Notes: a model not told the origin generated them from the letters alone. Positions 1 to 8,532 are shown, counted from the stretch's first letter. The stretch is 55,332 nucleotides of DNA from Anaerolineales bacterium (GCA_014860745.1 JACZJC010000036.1:1-55332); one strand, 5' to 3'. A program made the numbers and translations.

Positions 1-36
1 GTGCTGCCCAGCCCCACCTTCACGCCAATCAACTAA
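1..36 (+). CDS. Possible 3' end of an upstream gene (partial)
   Basis: The first frame is open from the window edge to a TAA at 34-36 and would give the tail VLPSPTFTPIN. A Pro/Thr-rich tail is compatible with the end of a secreted protein like others in this window. Other frames are also open here, so the assignment is weak. It ends just before a promoter-like sequence, which fits a gene boundary. Confidence 0.3.
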   Translation: MLPSPTFTPIN

Positions 37-42
37 ACGTAC

Positions 43-71
43 TGGACAAATCCACACCGCTCATGTAAAAT
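43..71 (+). promoter_or_regulatory. Sigma-70-type promoter of rpsT
   Basis: TGGACA (43-48) and TAAAAT (66-71) are separated by exactly 17 nt. Each matches the sigma-70 consensus at five of six positions. The predicted transcript starts near position 78 and has a leader of about 43 nt before rpsT. Confidence 0.6.
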
Positions 72-120
72 ACAGCGCTGTCTAAAAGTAGAGTAAGGAA
101 AGAATTTTTGGAGGAAGACC

Positions 121-435
121 TTGGCTAACATTCAGTCACAAATCAAACGCAATCGTCAGAACGAAAAGCGTCGCGTTCGCAACCGCACTTTCCGCGGCGC
201 TGCCCGCACGGCAATTACCCAGGCACGCGCTGCTTTCGCAGAAGGCGCTCCCGAAACAAAGGAAGCCGTCTTGAAAGCCATTAGCATGCTGGATAAAGCC
301 GCGGAAAGAGGCGTCATCCATAAGAACAACGCCTCACGCCGCAAGGGACGCCTGATGAAAAAGCTGGCCTCTTTTACTCCCGGTGAAAAAACCGGCACGG
401 AAAAGAAAAAGGCTTCGAAAAAATCCGCAAAATAG
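121..435 (+). CDS. rpsT: 30S ribosomal protein S20
   Basis: Primary 16S rRNA-binding protein of the small subunit. The N-terminus MANIQSQIKRNRQNEKRR, the helical basic body and the segment HKNNASRRKGRLMKKL are typical of bS20. The protein has 104 residues, longer than the usual 85-90, because of a Lys-rich tail from about residue 90. The start is TTG at 121, preceded by GGAGG (110-114) at 6 nt spacing. S20 genes often use a non-ATG start, which in some bacteria takes part in autoregulation; here only the TTG itself is seen. The gene stands alone behind its own promoter. Confidence 0.96.
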   Translation: MANIQSQIKRNRQNEKRRVRNRTFRGAARTAITQARAAFAEGAPETKEAVLKAISMLDKAAERGVIHKNNASRRKGRLMKKLASFTPGEKTGTEKKKASKKSAK

Positions 436-494
436 CATCCGGCATGGTTTGATTTCGCACAAGCGCGGGAGTCGAAAGGCTCCCGCTTTTGGTT

Positions 495-1049
495 ATGTCC
501 ACGATCATTTTTCTCAACGGCACATCCTCCTCGGGAAAAACCACCCTGCTCAAAACTCTGCAAAAGAAATTGTGCGAGCCATATTTGGATATGGGGATCG
601 ACAAATTCATCTGGATGCTGCCCAGCCGATACCTGAATCGTCCGCTTTGGGATGAAGTGCTCGGAACAGCGCTTCAATCCGGACCTGTAGGCCTGACTCT
701 GTTTTCCGGCATGCATCACGCCATAGCCGCAGCCGCCCAACGCGGAAACAATATCCTCGCTGACCATGTCTTCGTAGAAAAAGCCTGGGTGGCCGAATGC
801 GCAAGTCTCTTTGCAGAGATGAACGCCTACTTGATTGGCGTGACGTGCCCGCTCGAAGTCCTCGAACAGCGCGAGGCTGACCGCAAAGATCGAACGCTTG
901 GACAGGCCCGCCTGCAATTCGATATCATCCACAAATTTGTTAGCTATGATCTTGAAGTGGACACATCGATATTAACCGTTGATGAATGTGTAGAAAAAGT
1001 GATCGACCGGTTGGAGACTCCACCAACCGCATTCAAACGCCTGCGCTGA
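495..1049 (+). CDS. Chloramphenicol phosphotransferase-like P-loop kinase
   Basis: A 184-residue protein of the CPT-like family (PF07931). A Walker A motif GTSSSGKT lies at residues 9-16. The C-terminal half holds the family pattern READRKDRTLGQARLQ followed by VHxxxxYDLEVDTS-like sequence (IIHKFVSYDLEVDTS). Members are ATP-dependent small-molecule kinases. The founding enzyme phosphorylates chloramphenicol in a producer, but most homologues have no known substrate and are not resistance genes. The ATG at 495 is chosen over an in-frame TTG at 489 because the family starts close to the first beta strand (STIIFLNG). It begins 60 nt after rpsT and may be co-transcribed with it. Confidence 0.85.
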   Translation: MSTIIFLNGTSSSGKTTLLKTLQKKLCEPYLDMGIDKFIWMLPSRYLNRPLWDEVLGTALQSGPVGLTLFSGMHHAIAAAAQRGNNILADHVFVEKAWVAECASLFAEMNAYLIGVTCPLEVLEQREADRKDRTLGQARLQFDIIHKFVSYDLEVDTSILTVDECVEKVIDRLETPPTAFKRLR

Positions 1050-1074
1050 TATATCATGCCCGAAAGGGTATAAT
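1046..1074 (+). promoter_or_regulatory. Putative argS promoter
   Basis: A perfect TATAAT (1069-1074) sits 31 nt before the argS start. CTGATA (1046-1051), at 17 nt spacing, is a four-of-six match to the -35 box and overlaps the end of the preceding gene. Confidence 0.45.
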
Positions 1075-1104
1075 CCGAAAACCATCCACAGGATTGCTTC
1101 GCTT

Positions 1105-2928
1105 ATGTTTCAAAAAGAACAGCAGTTCATCGAAGAGAAAATAAAGACTTTCTGCAAGGCGAACAACATTGCGCTGGCAGAATTGAAATGGCAGCCCATC
1201 CCATTTGCCGGGGAGTGGGGCTTTGCCACGTCGTTTTTTCAGACAGCGGCAAACGAGGCAAAGCTGAGCAAAGGGAACAAGGTCCCAGTTCCGCAAAAAG
1301 CCCAGGAAATCGCCGAGCAGGTCAAAGGTCAATTGGGAAGCGTGGAGGGAATCAGTCACATTGAGGCGGTCAAAGGCTATCTTAACATCTACTTCAAGAC
1401 ATCCGACTATGCCCGCCGCGTTGTGGATGAAGTGCTCTCCAATGGTGCGAATTTTGGCCGCGGCGCAAAAAAATCCGAAACCGTGATGGTGGAATATGCC
1501 CAGCCGAATGTCATGCACTCGTTCCACATTGGCCATGCGCGCAATACGATTTTGGGGGAAGTGCTGGCGCGACTGGTTGAGTTTGCGGGCTTTGAAACCA
1601 TCCGTGCCTCATACCCCGGCGACCTTGGGCTTGGCGTCATCACCATTGTTTGGGCGTACGATAAATTTTATAAAGGCCAGGAACCCATAGGGGTACATGA
1701 GCGCGGACAATGGCTGTTAAAACTGTACGTAGAAGCCACCTCCCTGCTTGAAAAAAAGGATAACGAGAGCCCCAATGAAACTGCCCAGCGCGAAGCCTAT
1801 GAAGCCGAGCGGCGTGAAATGTACCGCAAGTGGGATGTGGGTGACCCCTACGTGCGCGATCTTTGGAAAACCCTGCGTGAATGGAGCCTGGAGGAACTGC
1901 GCGAAGTGCTGCGCATGCTTGATGTGAAAATGGATGTTTGGTTCTACGAAAGCGATGTGGACGAACCTTCGAAGGTCATTGTGGACGAATTGATTGCGCG
2001 CGGCATCGCCGATGACGAGCGGCCTCAGGGTGGTGCGGTAATTGTGAAGATCGATGAAAAGCTTGGTCTCACAAAGGAAAAGTATCGCACAAACGTCATT
2101 TTGCGGAGCGATGGCACAACGCTGTATTTGACAAAAGACCTCGCCCTGGCAAAAGTAAAGTTCGAGCAATACCATGTGGACCGTTCGATCTATGTGGTGG
2201 ATGTGCGTCAGTCACTCCATTTGCAGCAGGCGTTCGCGATTCTCAAATTATGGGGATTCCCTCAGGCGGAAAAGTGTTATCACCTCGGATACGGTTTTGT
2301 GAGTTTGCCCGAAGGGGCCATGTCTGCAAGGCGCGGACGGGTGGTGCTGTTCAAGGATGTGGCCGATGAGGCCGTCAAGCGCGTACTTTCGGTGGAGGCC
2401 GAGAAAAGCGCAGACATTCCCGCCGAAGAACGCGAGGCGATAGCGTATCAGATCGGCATGGGCGCATTGACCTATTCCATGCTTTCCGTGGACAACAACA
2501 AAGATATTGTCTTCGATATCAACGAAGCTTTGTCATTTGATGGGCGAACCGGCCCTTATATCCAAAATGCATACGTGAGAGCAAACTCAATTTTGAAGAA
2601 GTCGAAGGTCGAAGGTCAAAAGTCGGATAACCTTGGACCTTCGACCTTCGACTATGAACTTACCAAACATGAGATCGAATTGATCGAGCTTGTCTCCCAG
2701 TTCCCGATGAAGGTACAGCAGGCGGCGGAGGAATATCGTCCGTTGGTGATGGCATCGTATGCCTACGACCTCGCCAATACCTTTCATTCTTTTTATCATG
2801 CTGTGAATGTATTACAAACCGAGGAAGAAACCACAAAGAATGCCAGGCTGCGATTGGTGGCGGCTTCGAAGCAGGTTATCGCGAACGCGCTTCGTCTGCT
2901 CGATATACAGGCACCCGATGTGATGTAA
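1105..2928 (+). CDS. argS: Arginyl-tRNA synthetase
   Basis: Class I aminoacyl-tRNA synthetase that charges tRNA-Arg. The protein has 607 residues. The N-terminal additional domain is followed by the HIGH signature H141-I-G-H144 in a context (SFHIGHARN) specific to ArgRS. The KMSKS-like loop is MSARRG from residue 406, a degenerate form common in ArgRS. The C-terminal helical domain ends RLVAASKQVIANALRLL.DI..P..M, the usual tRNA-contacting end. Residues 499-516, between catalytic and anticodon-binding parts, are encoded by a perfect palindrome (separate entry) and have no counterpart expected in the family. The gene is followed after 39 nt by an arginine-deiminase-family gene. Confidence 0.96.
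   Translation: MFQKEQQFIEEKIKTFCKANNIALAELKWQPIPFAGEWGFATSFFQTAANEAKLSKGNKVPVPQKAQEIAEQVKGQLGSVEGISHIEAVKGYLNIYFKTSDYARRVVDEVLSNGANFGRGAKKSETVMVEYAQPNVMHSFHIGHARNTILGEVLARLVEFAGFETIRASYPGDLGLGVITIVWAYDKFYKGQEPIGVHERGQWLLKLYVEATSLLEKKDNESPNETAQREAYEAERREMYRKWDVGDPYVRDLWKTLREWSLEELREVLRMLDVKMDVWFYESDVDEPSKVIVDELIARGIADDERPQGGAVIVKIDEKLGLTKEKYRTNVILRSDGTTLYLTKDLALAKVKFEQYHVDRSIYVVDVRQSLHLQQAFAILKLWGFPQAEKCYHLGYGFVSLPEGAMSARRGRVVLFKDVADEAVKRVLSVEAEKSADIPAEEREAIAYQIGMGALTYSMLSVDNNKDIVFDINEALSFDGRTGPYIQNAYVRANSILKKSKVEGQKSDNLGPSTFDYELTKHEIELIELVSQFPMKVQQAAEEYRPLVMASYAYDLANTFHSFYHAVNVLQTEEETTKNARLRLVAASKQVIANALRLLDIQAPDVM
2601..2652. repeat. In-frame palindromic insertion inside argS
   Basis: Two perfect 17-nt arms, GTCGAAGGTCGAAGGTC (2601-2617) and its exact reverse complement (2636-2652), enclose an 18-nt loop. 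Each arm is built from a repeated GTCGAAG unit. The reading frame of argS runs through it as KVEGQKSDNLGPSTFD. The position is a linker between two ArgRS domains, where an insertion should be tolerated. Confidence 0.8.
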
Positions 2929-2967
2929 CGATCCGGTTGGCCAATAAATCCCTTTAGAGGTATGTGG

Positions 2968-4242
2968 ATGCGAAAAAAGCCCGAACCACAGGCCCGGGTA
3001 TTCAGCGAAATTGCTCCTTTACAGGAAGTCCTTGTCTGGGGAGAACCCGGCATCGAGGCCCTGCTTGGACAACTGCTCCCAAAAACCAAAAGCCTGTTCT
3101 TTAGTTATTACGAAGTTTCCAAAGCGCGCGAAGAATTCCGCGGTCTCCAAAATTTAATCGAAAAAGAGGGGGTAACCGTCGTCCGCGCGAAGGATGCGGC
3201 AGCACGCCTGCTCGAGAGTCACCTATTCCCTTCCCATCCCGATTCCATCAAGGAACTCAGAAGCCGGTTAATGCAGCGCGCTGCCGAGTATTATGAAATA
3301 TACAAGCTGGTCAAAGCGGAAGAACTTGTACGGGCGGGAATTGACCTCTCTTTCGACCAGATTTATCTCCAAACCAAGAAAGACATCGACCAGATCCTCG
3401 AGGAGGATATTGAAACGCTTGGCGAAACCGCCACCATCCGCATCAATTATGTGCTCAGCCTGGCAAAGGAACTTCCGCTTGCCAATATCTTCTATGGGAG
3501 AGACCAATCCCAGACCCTTGCAGACAAAATCATTCTTTCGGAATTAAAATGGGAAATCCGCAAACCGGAAGTAGGTGTTTACAAGGAAGCCCTGATCGAA
3601 CTCGGGTATCGAAATTCAATGGTGGAAATCGGGTCGGGCACGCTGGAAGGGGGCGATATGGCCATACTAGGAGAGACCTGCTACATCGGTGTCGGCGCGC
3701 GGACTGAATTAAATGCAGTCCGGGAGCTTTGCGAAAAACTCGGGAAGACATTGGAAGAAAATAATGTTCAACTGGTGGCGGTGGTCAATCAACAACACGT
3801 GGAAGAGGCTGCCCACTTTGAGGCTCCCAATGAAGACCATATGAGCGTAATGCATCTGGATATGTTCTGGATTCCCCTGCGGGACAATCTGGTGATGGCA
3901 AATAACGAGGAAATGGATCGCCGCACCGTCCTTCGCCTTTCGAGGGAGAATGGGCAGGTTGTGACCGAAGACCTGGGGAGCTTCAGAAGTTTTCTGAACA
4001 GTAAAGATATCGAGATCATGGAGGTCACTCAGCAGGAACAGCGGAACTTCGCCACCAACCTGCTCAACCTCGGCAATGACACGGTCATTGTGGCGCTTTC
4101 CAAAAATGAACGCGTGAACAACGAACTGCGACAGCGCGGCTTCCGCGTGATGAGCGCGGAATTGAACAAGCTGGTCAACGGCTACGGGGCCACCCACTGT
4201 CTGACGGCGCCCATCAAAAGAAAAAAACAGGTCATGCTTTGA
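2968..4242 (+). CDS. Arginine deiminase / amidinotransferase family protein
   Basis: Guanidino-group-modifying enzyme superfamily (PF02274-like). Counting from ATG 2968, the protein has 424 residues and carries the family hallmarks: FYGRDQ, E227-G-G-D230, H296-L-D298 and the nucleophilic Cys411 in GATHCLTAP. These match the Asp, His and Cys positions of arginine deiminases, which convert arginine to citrulline and ammonia. The exact substrate cannot be read from sequence. ATG 2968 is preferred over ATG 2962 because AGAGG (2956-2960) is 7 nt from 2968 but only 1 nt from 2962. It follows argS closely and ends in a strong terminator. No carbamate kinase or ornithine carbamoyltransferase gene is in the window. 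Confidence 0.8.
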   Translation: MRKKPEPQARVFSEIAPLQEVLVWGEPGIEALLGQLLPKTKSLFFSYYEVSKAREEFRGLQNLIEKEGVTVVRAKDAAARLLESHLFPSHPDSIKELRSRLMQRAAEYYEIYKLVKAEELVRAGIDLSFDQIYLQTKKDIDQILEEDIETLGETATIRINYVLSLAKELPLANIFYGRDQSQTLADKIILSELKWEIRKPEVGVYKEALIELGYRNSMVEIGSGTLEGGDMAILGETCYIGVGARTELNAVRELCEKLGKTLEENNVQLVAVVNQQHVEEAAHFEAPNEDHMSVMHLDMFWIPLRDNLVMANNEEMDRRTVLRLSRENGQVVTEDLGSFRSFLNSKDIEIMEVTQQEQRNFATNLLNLGNDTVIVALSKNERVNNELRQRGFRVMSAELNKLVNGYGATHCLTAPIKRKKQVML

Positions 4243-4253
4243 GCATGACCTGT
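4227..4253. terminator. Bidirectional terminator
   Basis: Perfect 12-bp stem ACAGGTCATGCT / AGCATGACCTGT with a 3-nt loop. It has an A-run before and a T-run after, and lies between convergent genes. It overlaps the stop codon of the deiminase-family gene. Confidence 0.85.
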
Positions 4254-4258
4254 TTTTA

Positions 4259-5764
4259 TTACGGCTTCCACACTACTTGCAAATCTTCCTCCAAAGTTAC
4301 AGACATCTCGCGAATGGTGACGGTGACAATTCCCTTGGGGTACTCGTCCCTGCACATTTGGGTATAAAGCAGAGGCGAAGGTTCGATCTTCTTCACATCT
4401 GAAAGCCAGCACTTATCTGCTCGAATGTCCATTTCCACGCTCAAGCCGAGAGATGGGTCTGACTCAACAATAAATTGATAGCCATAGTCATAGCCTTGCG
4501 AACCATCAATATAAGCAGGAGTTTCAATGTCAGAGAATGTCACAGCTTGAACAGTGGCAATCTCAAATTCATAGCCAGCGATAGTAAAGGTCTCATTCAA
4601 ATCCCAAATCTGACCGTGCTGTGGATTCTCACCTGCATCAAAAGTGAAGGACAACTGCTCAGGTGTTGCCTGCGGCGGGTCGGTGTAGAGCGGCATGTAA
4701 TACGCGATTGTCTGTTCGACCACCACGGTCAGCGGCCCATCAGCAGGTTTCGCCTCGGTGGCAAATTCAAACGAACTCCCCACCTGATGTTCGAACGGCT
4801 GCCAGACAAAAGCTCCACGCAAAGGTATTTGTTGGCCGAGCGAGTCGATCACGTAGGCGCGAACAGGCATGATGGAGATCAATGACGGGTCTGCGTTCTC
4901 CATGTTGAAGTGCAGGTAAAGAATCGTCGTCGAGTCCGTGGGGACGATTCTTTCAAGGGTCATCGTCACTTTGGGAGCAGGAACAGTTTCGGTTGAGGGC
5001 GAAGCGGGTTCTTCATCCACTGGCGGCACATCGATGACAGGCTCACCAACCACGGTTCCAGCAGGGATCGCAATCAAGTCAAACGGCACTTCCCAATTTT
5101 CAGGCGCTGCCCCAAGCCTTGCCTGCGGAATACATTTGAGCAGCAGGGTCATGTGCATCACATCGGCGGGGATGGCGGCTTCATATACAGGCTGCATCGC
5201 AAAAACATTCTGCGGATACTTGCCCGTGTAATCGCGTTCCAAAACCATTCCATCAGGCTGGCGCAAACGTGCATCGCCATCTGTGCTCATCAGCTCGCCT
5301 GGGTTCACGCCGCCGCAGAACGCGGTTGGGGTCTGCATGGCATCTTCTGCCTGCCAGCCATCGTTCTCGGGCGCAATACCATTCACTTCATATTTCAATT
5401 CCACGCGGTCTGCATACACCAACACATTCTTAATAGTAAGAGTTACACCATCACGCGTTACAGAAACAGGCTCGGCAAGCATGCGCAAGTTACCAGTATT
5501 TTCCACAAGCCCCACGCCAGGCATGTAACCAAATAATCTTTTCAATGCATTCACTGCGCTGGGCGCGCTTGCGATCAATGCAAGTGCAGCAATTGCAAAA
5601 GCAAAAGCCCATGCGGGCTTCATCATAAAACGAGGTTTCATTGTCACTGGCCTCCCTGCCAGTTGATTGCGTAAATTACTTACAAACTCAGCATCCGCAT
5701 TCGGCACATCCAGCGCCTTGCGGATCTTCTCTTCAAATTCAGGGGAAGGTTTCAAATCACTCAT
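4259..5764 (-). CDS. Membrane-anchored partner of an ECF sigma factor (DUF4179-like)
   Basis: 501 residues. A short cytoplasmic N-terminus of about 45 residues (SDLKPSPEFEEKIRKAL) is followed by one hydrophobic segment (about 47-67, AWAFAFAIAALALIASAP). A large extracytoplasmic beta-rich part follows, starting with TRDGVTLTIKNVLVYADRVELKYEV, as in DUF4179-type anti-sigma proteins. An Asp/Pro/Thr-rich linker lies near residues 245-270. The start is 2 nt after the stop of the sigma gene, with GGAG inside the sigma gene's 3' end, so the two are translationally linked. The role as anti-sigma factor is inferred from position and topology; no zinc-type anti-sigma motif is seen. Confidence 0.65.
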   Translation of the reverse strand: MSDLKPSPEFEEKIRKALDVPNADAEFVSNLRNQLAGRPVTMKPRFMMKPAWAFAFAIAALALIASAPSAVNALKRLFGYMPGVGLVENTGNLRMLAEPVSVTRDGVTLTIKNVLVYADRVELKYEVNGIAPENDGWQAEDAMQTPTAFCGGVNPGELMSTDGDARLRQPDGMVLERDYTGKYPQNVFAMQPVYEAAIPADVMHMTLLLKCIPQARLGAAPENWEVPFDLIAIPAGTVVGEPVIDVPPVDEEPASPSTETVPAPKVTMTLERIVPTDSTTILYLHFNMENADPSLISIMPVRAYVIDSLGQQIPLRGAFVWQPFEHQVGSSFEFATEAKPADGPLTVVVEQTIAYYMPLYTDPPQATPEQLSFTFDAGENPQHGQIWDLNETFTIAGYEFEIATVQAVTFSDIETPAYIDGSQGYDYGYQFIVESDPSLGLSVEMDIRADKCWLSDVKKIEPSPLLYTQMCRDEYPKGIVTVTIREMSVTLEEDLQVVWKP

Positions 5765-5766
5765 GC

Positions 5767-6324
5767 TTACTCCATCTGGCTCTTCAAACGCGCCAGCAAT
5801 CGATACACGGTTTTCTTCACGGCATCTTCACGCCTGCCCAATAGATCCGCCATCTCGGCAAAAGACAGGTCAGCCACGTAACGCAAGCGGATGAGATCCT
5901 GTTCTTCGGGGTTCAAATTTTTGATGACGGATCGAAGCCGGACCAGCTCTTCGTCATGGACCAATTCGCCGAGCACGTCCTCCCCTGCAGAGATGCGCTC
6001 CGCCGCATCCAACTCGACCTCATAGCGGTTCCTGCGAAAATGATCGTTCATCTTGCTGCGGGCGATCCGAAACAACCAGGCCATAAACTGACCCTGCTCC
6101 CGATATTTGGGCAGCGCTTCGTATGCAGCAATAAACGTCTGCGAAGTGACATCTTCGGCTTCGTGCACATTCCCAAGGCGGCTGTACAGGTAACGATAGA
6201 CGGGCTGGAGATAGCGGTCATACAGCCTGCCGAATGTGGCGGGATCGCCTTTGGCGGCGGTGATCAGGTCTGGAAGGTCGTCGTGAGTCATGGGTGTCGT
6301 TATTGCTGCCTTGTATCCTATCAT
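5767..6324 (-). CDS. RNA polymerase ECF-type sigma-70 factor
   Basis: 185 residues with region 2 (FGRLYDRYLQPVYRYLYSRL, DVTSQTFIAAYEAL and AWLFRIARSKMNDHFRR) and region 4 (LNPEEQDLIRLRYVADLSFAEMADLLG, a helix-turn-helix that would read the -35 box). The spacing and size are those of extracytoplasmic-function sigma factors. The ATG at 6324 has AAGG 6-7 nt upstream. An internal ATG at 6291 would remove 11 residues and has no obvious ribosome binding site. The adjacent membrane protein is its likely regulator. Confidence 0.9.
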   Translation of the reverse strand: MIGYKAAITTPMTHDDLPDLITAAKGDPATFGRLYDRYLQPVYRYLYSRLGNVHEAEDVTSQTFIAAYEALPKYREQGQFMAWLFRIARSKMNDHFRRNRYEVELDAAERISAGEDVLGELVHDEELVRLRSVIKNLNPEEQDLIRLRYVADLSFAEMADLLGRREDAVKKTVYRLLARLKSQME

Positions 6325-6490
6325 GCAGTGCCTTTCTCTCGCGAGGTTCGTTCTTGTAAATGCATTTCATGGGAATAACGGGGAATTTCGCGAAAAGGGA
6401 CAAAACTCGTCGTACCTAAAACAAGCTAATAGTTACCCCATCCTTTTGCCGGTTCTACTTACTTACGAAGAAGTAAAGTAGTAAACTTGG

Positions 6491-6528
6491 CAAAGTACAT
6501 TGACAGACATAGTACTTTGCTGTATATT
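6491..6528 (+). promoter_or_regulatory. padR promoter overlapped by palindromic operator
   Basis: TTGACA (6500-6505) and TATATT (6523-6528) are spaced 17 nt apart, close to ideal for sigma-70. A perfect inverted repeat, CAAAGTAC (6491-6498) and GTACTTTG (6512-6519), flanks and covers the -35 box. This is the form expected for a PadR dimer site. The predicted start is only about 13 nt before the padR ATG. Autorepression of the four-gene cassette is inferred. Confidence 0.75.
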
Positions 6529-6547
6529 ACACTTATGGAGACAACTT

Positions 6548-6877
6548 ATGACCGATAACAAGATCTCTGCAGACCTGCTCAGAGGCCACACCGATACCAT
6601 CATCTTGAAGCTGCTGCTGGATGGCGATAAATATGGATATGAAATATCAAAATTGATCCATTCAAATTCCTCGGGTGAATATGAACTCAAGGAAGCTACC
6701 ATGTACTCGAGCCTAAAGAGGCTGGAGGGTGACGGCTGTATCACTTCATATTGGGGTGATGAGTCCCAGGGCGGCAGAAGACGGTATTACCAGATCACCG
6801 CCAGAGGTAAAAAGATCTATTCTGAAAATAAAGATAACTGGGAGTATGCAAAGCGCATACTCGACAACTTATTATAA
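6548..6877 (+). CDS. PadR family transcriptional regulator
   Basis: 109 residues from ATG 6548, which has GGAG (6537-6540) 7 nt upstream; a longer upstream reading would start inside the promoter. The winged helix shows the PadR pattern LLDGDKYGYEISKLI, then ELKEATMYSSLKRLEGDGCITSYW and GRRRYYQITARGKKI. It is the small, PadR-s2-like type without a long C-terminal coiled coil. It heads a cassette with a HAAS/pentapeptide protein and an ABC exporter. PadR proteins of this kind commonly repress linked transporters until a toxic ligand binds; the ligand here is unknown. Confidence 0.92.
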   Translation: MTDNKISADLLRGHTDTIILKLLLDGDKYGYEISKLIHSNSSGEYELKEATMYSSLKRLEGDGCITSYWGDESQGGRRRYYQITARGKKIYSENKDNWEYAKRILDNLL

Positions 6878-6891
6878 GGAGATGTGATGTT

Positions 6892-7758
6892 ATGAACGAG
6901 AAATTAAACCAATATTTGAACGGCGTTTTTGCGCCTTACGATGGAGTAAAAAGCGTCGCCGAACTAAAGGCTGACCTGCTCTCCGATTTGCAGGAGCGCT
7001 TCCGTGAACTCAAAGCCGAAGGCAAGGACGATGAAACGGCTTTCCAGATGACCATTGACAGCATTGGCGATATCGAACAAACGGTCCAGGAGGTCGCCAA
7101 TCTCTCGCGCTCGCTGGAACGGCAGTTGTTGATCAACTTCAGCGGGAGCAACTTGGTGAAAAGTGACTTTGCAGGTGTTACCGTGCATAAAGGGAAATAT
7201 ATAGGGAGCGATTTGCGCGGCTCTGACTTTATGCGCGCGGACTTGACCGGTAGTTCATTTATGGGCAGCGATGTACGTGAAGCCAATTTCGATGGAACGA
7301 ATCTAACAGACTGCACCCTGTCTGCCAGTGACCTTACGGATGCGAGCTTCAACAAAACCATTCTTGTACGCACCGAATTCAGCACGTCAGACTTGACACG
7401 GGCAAAATTCACCGATGTAAAACTGATCGACGTAAAGCTGTCCATGATCGAGCTTAGAGAAACGATCTTTGAAAACTGTATCTTTAACGGCGTGGACTTT
7501 AAGCATTGCGATTTGCAGGGGTATTGCCTTGACGGGCAGACCTTTATTGGAGTCAAGTTTGACAAGACAGCACTGAACGAAGCAACGTTTAAGGGGGCGA
7601 CACTTAAAAATGTGTCCTTCCTCGCACCGATCATCTTGTCTAAGAAATACTACCGCGCCATAAAAACCATTTGCTTTGACGGCGCGACGATGGACAAGCT
7701 GACCTATGCCACACTCAAAGGCATGGAAGCCGATTTGTCAAAGGTTACTGTTATATAA
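6892..7758 (+). CDS. HAAS-domain pentapeptide-repeat protein
   Basis: 288 residues, starting 14 nt after padR. Residues 1 to about 75 form a HAAS (DUF1700-like) helical domain (LNQYLNGVFAPYDG, LQERFRELKAEGKDDETAF, SIGDIEQTV). From about residue 80 to 260 the protein consists of pentapeptide repeats of the A(D/N)LXX type, such as SDLRGSDFMRADLTGSSF, which fold as a right-handed quadrilateral beta helix. HAAS domains are typically encoded beside PadR regulators, and the fusion to pentapeptide repeats is mostly known from Bacillota. A sensory or adaptor role for the linked ABC exporter is inference. Confidence 0.8.
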   Translation: MNEKLNQYLNGVFAPYDGVKSVAELKADLLSDLQERFRELKAEGKDDETAFQMTIDSIGDIEQTVQEVANLSRSLERQLLINFSGSNLVKSDFAGVTVHKGKYIGSDLRGSDFMRADLTGSSFMGSDVREANFDGTNLTDCTLSASDLTDASFNKTILVRTEFSTSDLTRAKFTDVKLIDVKLSMIELRETIFENCIFNGVDFKHCDLQGYCLDGQTFIGVKFDKTALNEATFKGATLKNVSFLAPIILSKKYYRAIKTICFDGATMDKLTYATLKGMEADLSKVTVI

Positions 7759-7770
7759 GGAGTGAAGAAT

Positions 7771-8532
7771 ATGCACAACCAAGCAATCCAAGTGAAAGGG
7801 CTGCAAAAGTCCTACAAGGAACTTCATGTTCTAAAGGGCGTGGATTTTGAGGTGGAAAAAGGCAGTATTTTCGCTCTGCTCGGCTCCAACGGTGCGGGCA
7901 AAACAACGATTGTCAAAATCCTCACCACGCTGCTCAAACAGGATGGCGGAACCGCCGCCGTCAACGGCTTCGACGTTGCGGCAAAGCCCGACGATGTGCG
8001 GCAGTCGATCAGTCTGACCGGGCAGTTTGCCGCCGTGGACGAGATATTAACCGGGCGGGAAAATTTGATCATGATCGCCAAACTGCGACATCTCGAAAAT
8101 CCACGTCAGGTCGCGGATGATCTGCTGAACCACTTCGGTCTGACCGACGCCGCCGATCGCGGAGTTTCCACCTATTCGGGCGGTATGCGCCGCAGGCTCG
8201 ACATCGCCATGAGCCTGGTAGGGAAACCGCAGCTCATTTTCCTCGACGAACCGACTGCCGGCCTCGACCCCGAGGTACGCATCGAGTTTTGGCAGATTGT
8301 CAAGGAGCTTGCCGACGGCGGCACGACAGTATTCCTGACCACACAGTATTTGGACGAGGCTGAACAGCTTGCCGACAGAATTGCCATTCTGCATGAGGGT
8401 AGGATTATCGCCAACGGCACACTCGCAGACCTGAAAAAGCTGTTCCCACCCGCAAAGGTGGAATATATTGAAAAACAGCCGAGCTTGGAGGAAATATTCC
8501 TCGCAATCGTCGGCAAGAAAGAGGAAAACTAA
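7771..8532 (+). CDS. ABC transporter ATP-binding protein (DrrA-like)
   Basis: 253 residues. Walker A is GSNGAGKTT from residue 38, the signature is YSGGMRRRLDIAMSL, and Walker B is LIFLDEPTAGLD. The H-loop region TTQYLDEAEQLADRIAILHEGRI is characteristic of the daunorubicin-resistance-type (DrrA) exporter ATPases. ATG 7771 is chosen over GTG 7762 because AAGGAG (7757-7762) lies 8 nt upstream of it and overlaps the GTG. It would energise the permease encoded directly downstream. The substrate may be a drug, peptide or lipid and is not predictable. Confidence 0.93.
   Translation: MHNQAIQVKGLQKSYKELHVLKGVDFEVEKGSIFALLGSNGAGKTTIVKILTTLLKQDGGTAAVNGFDVAAKPDDVRQSISLTGQFAAVDEILTGRENLIMIAKLRHLENPRQVADDLLNHFGLTDAADRGVSTYSGGMRRRLDIAMSLVGKPQLIFLDEPTAGLDPEVRIEFWQIVKELADGGTTVFLTTQYLDEAEQLADRIAILHEGRIIANGTLADLKKLFPPAKVEYIEKQPSLEEIFLAIVGKKEEN

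Noticed and set aside
156-932. 258-residue open frame on the minus strand
   Set aside because: It is antisense to rpsT and the CPT-like gene, has no recognisable motif or ribosome binding site, and reflects codon bias of the real genes.
495-1049. Chloramphenicol resistance gene
   Set aside because: CPT-like proteins are widespread kinases of unknown substrate; family membership alone does not show resistance.
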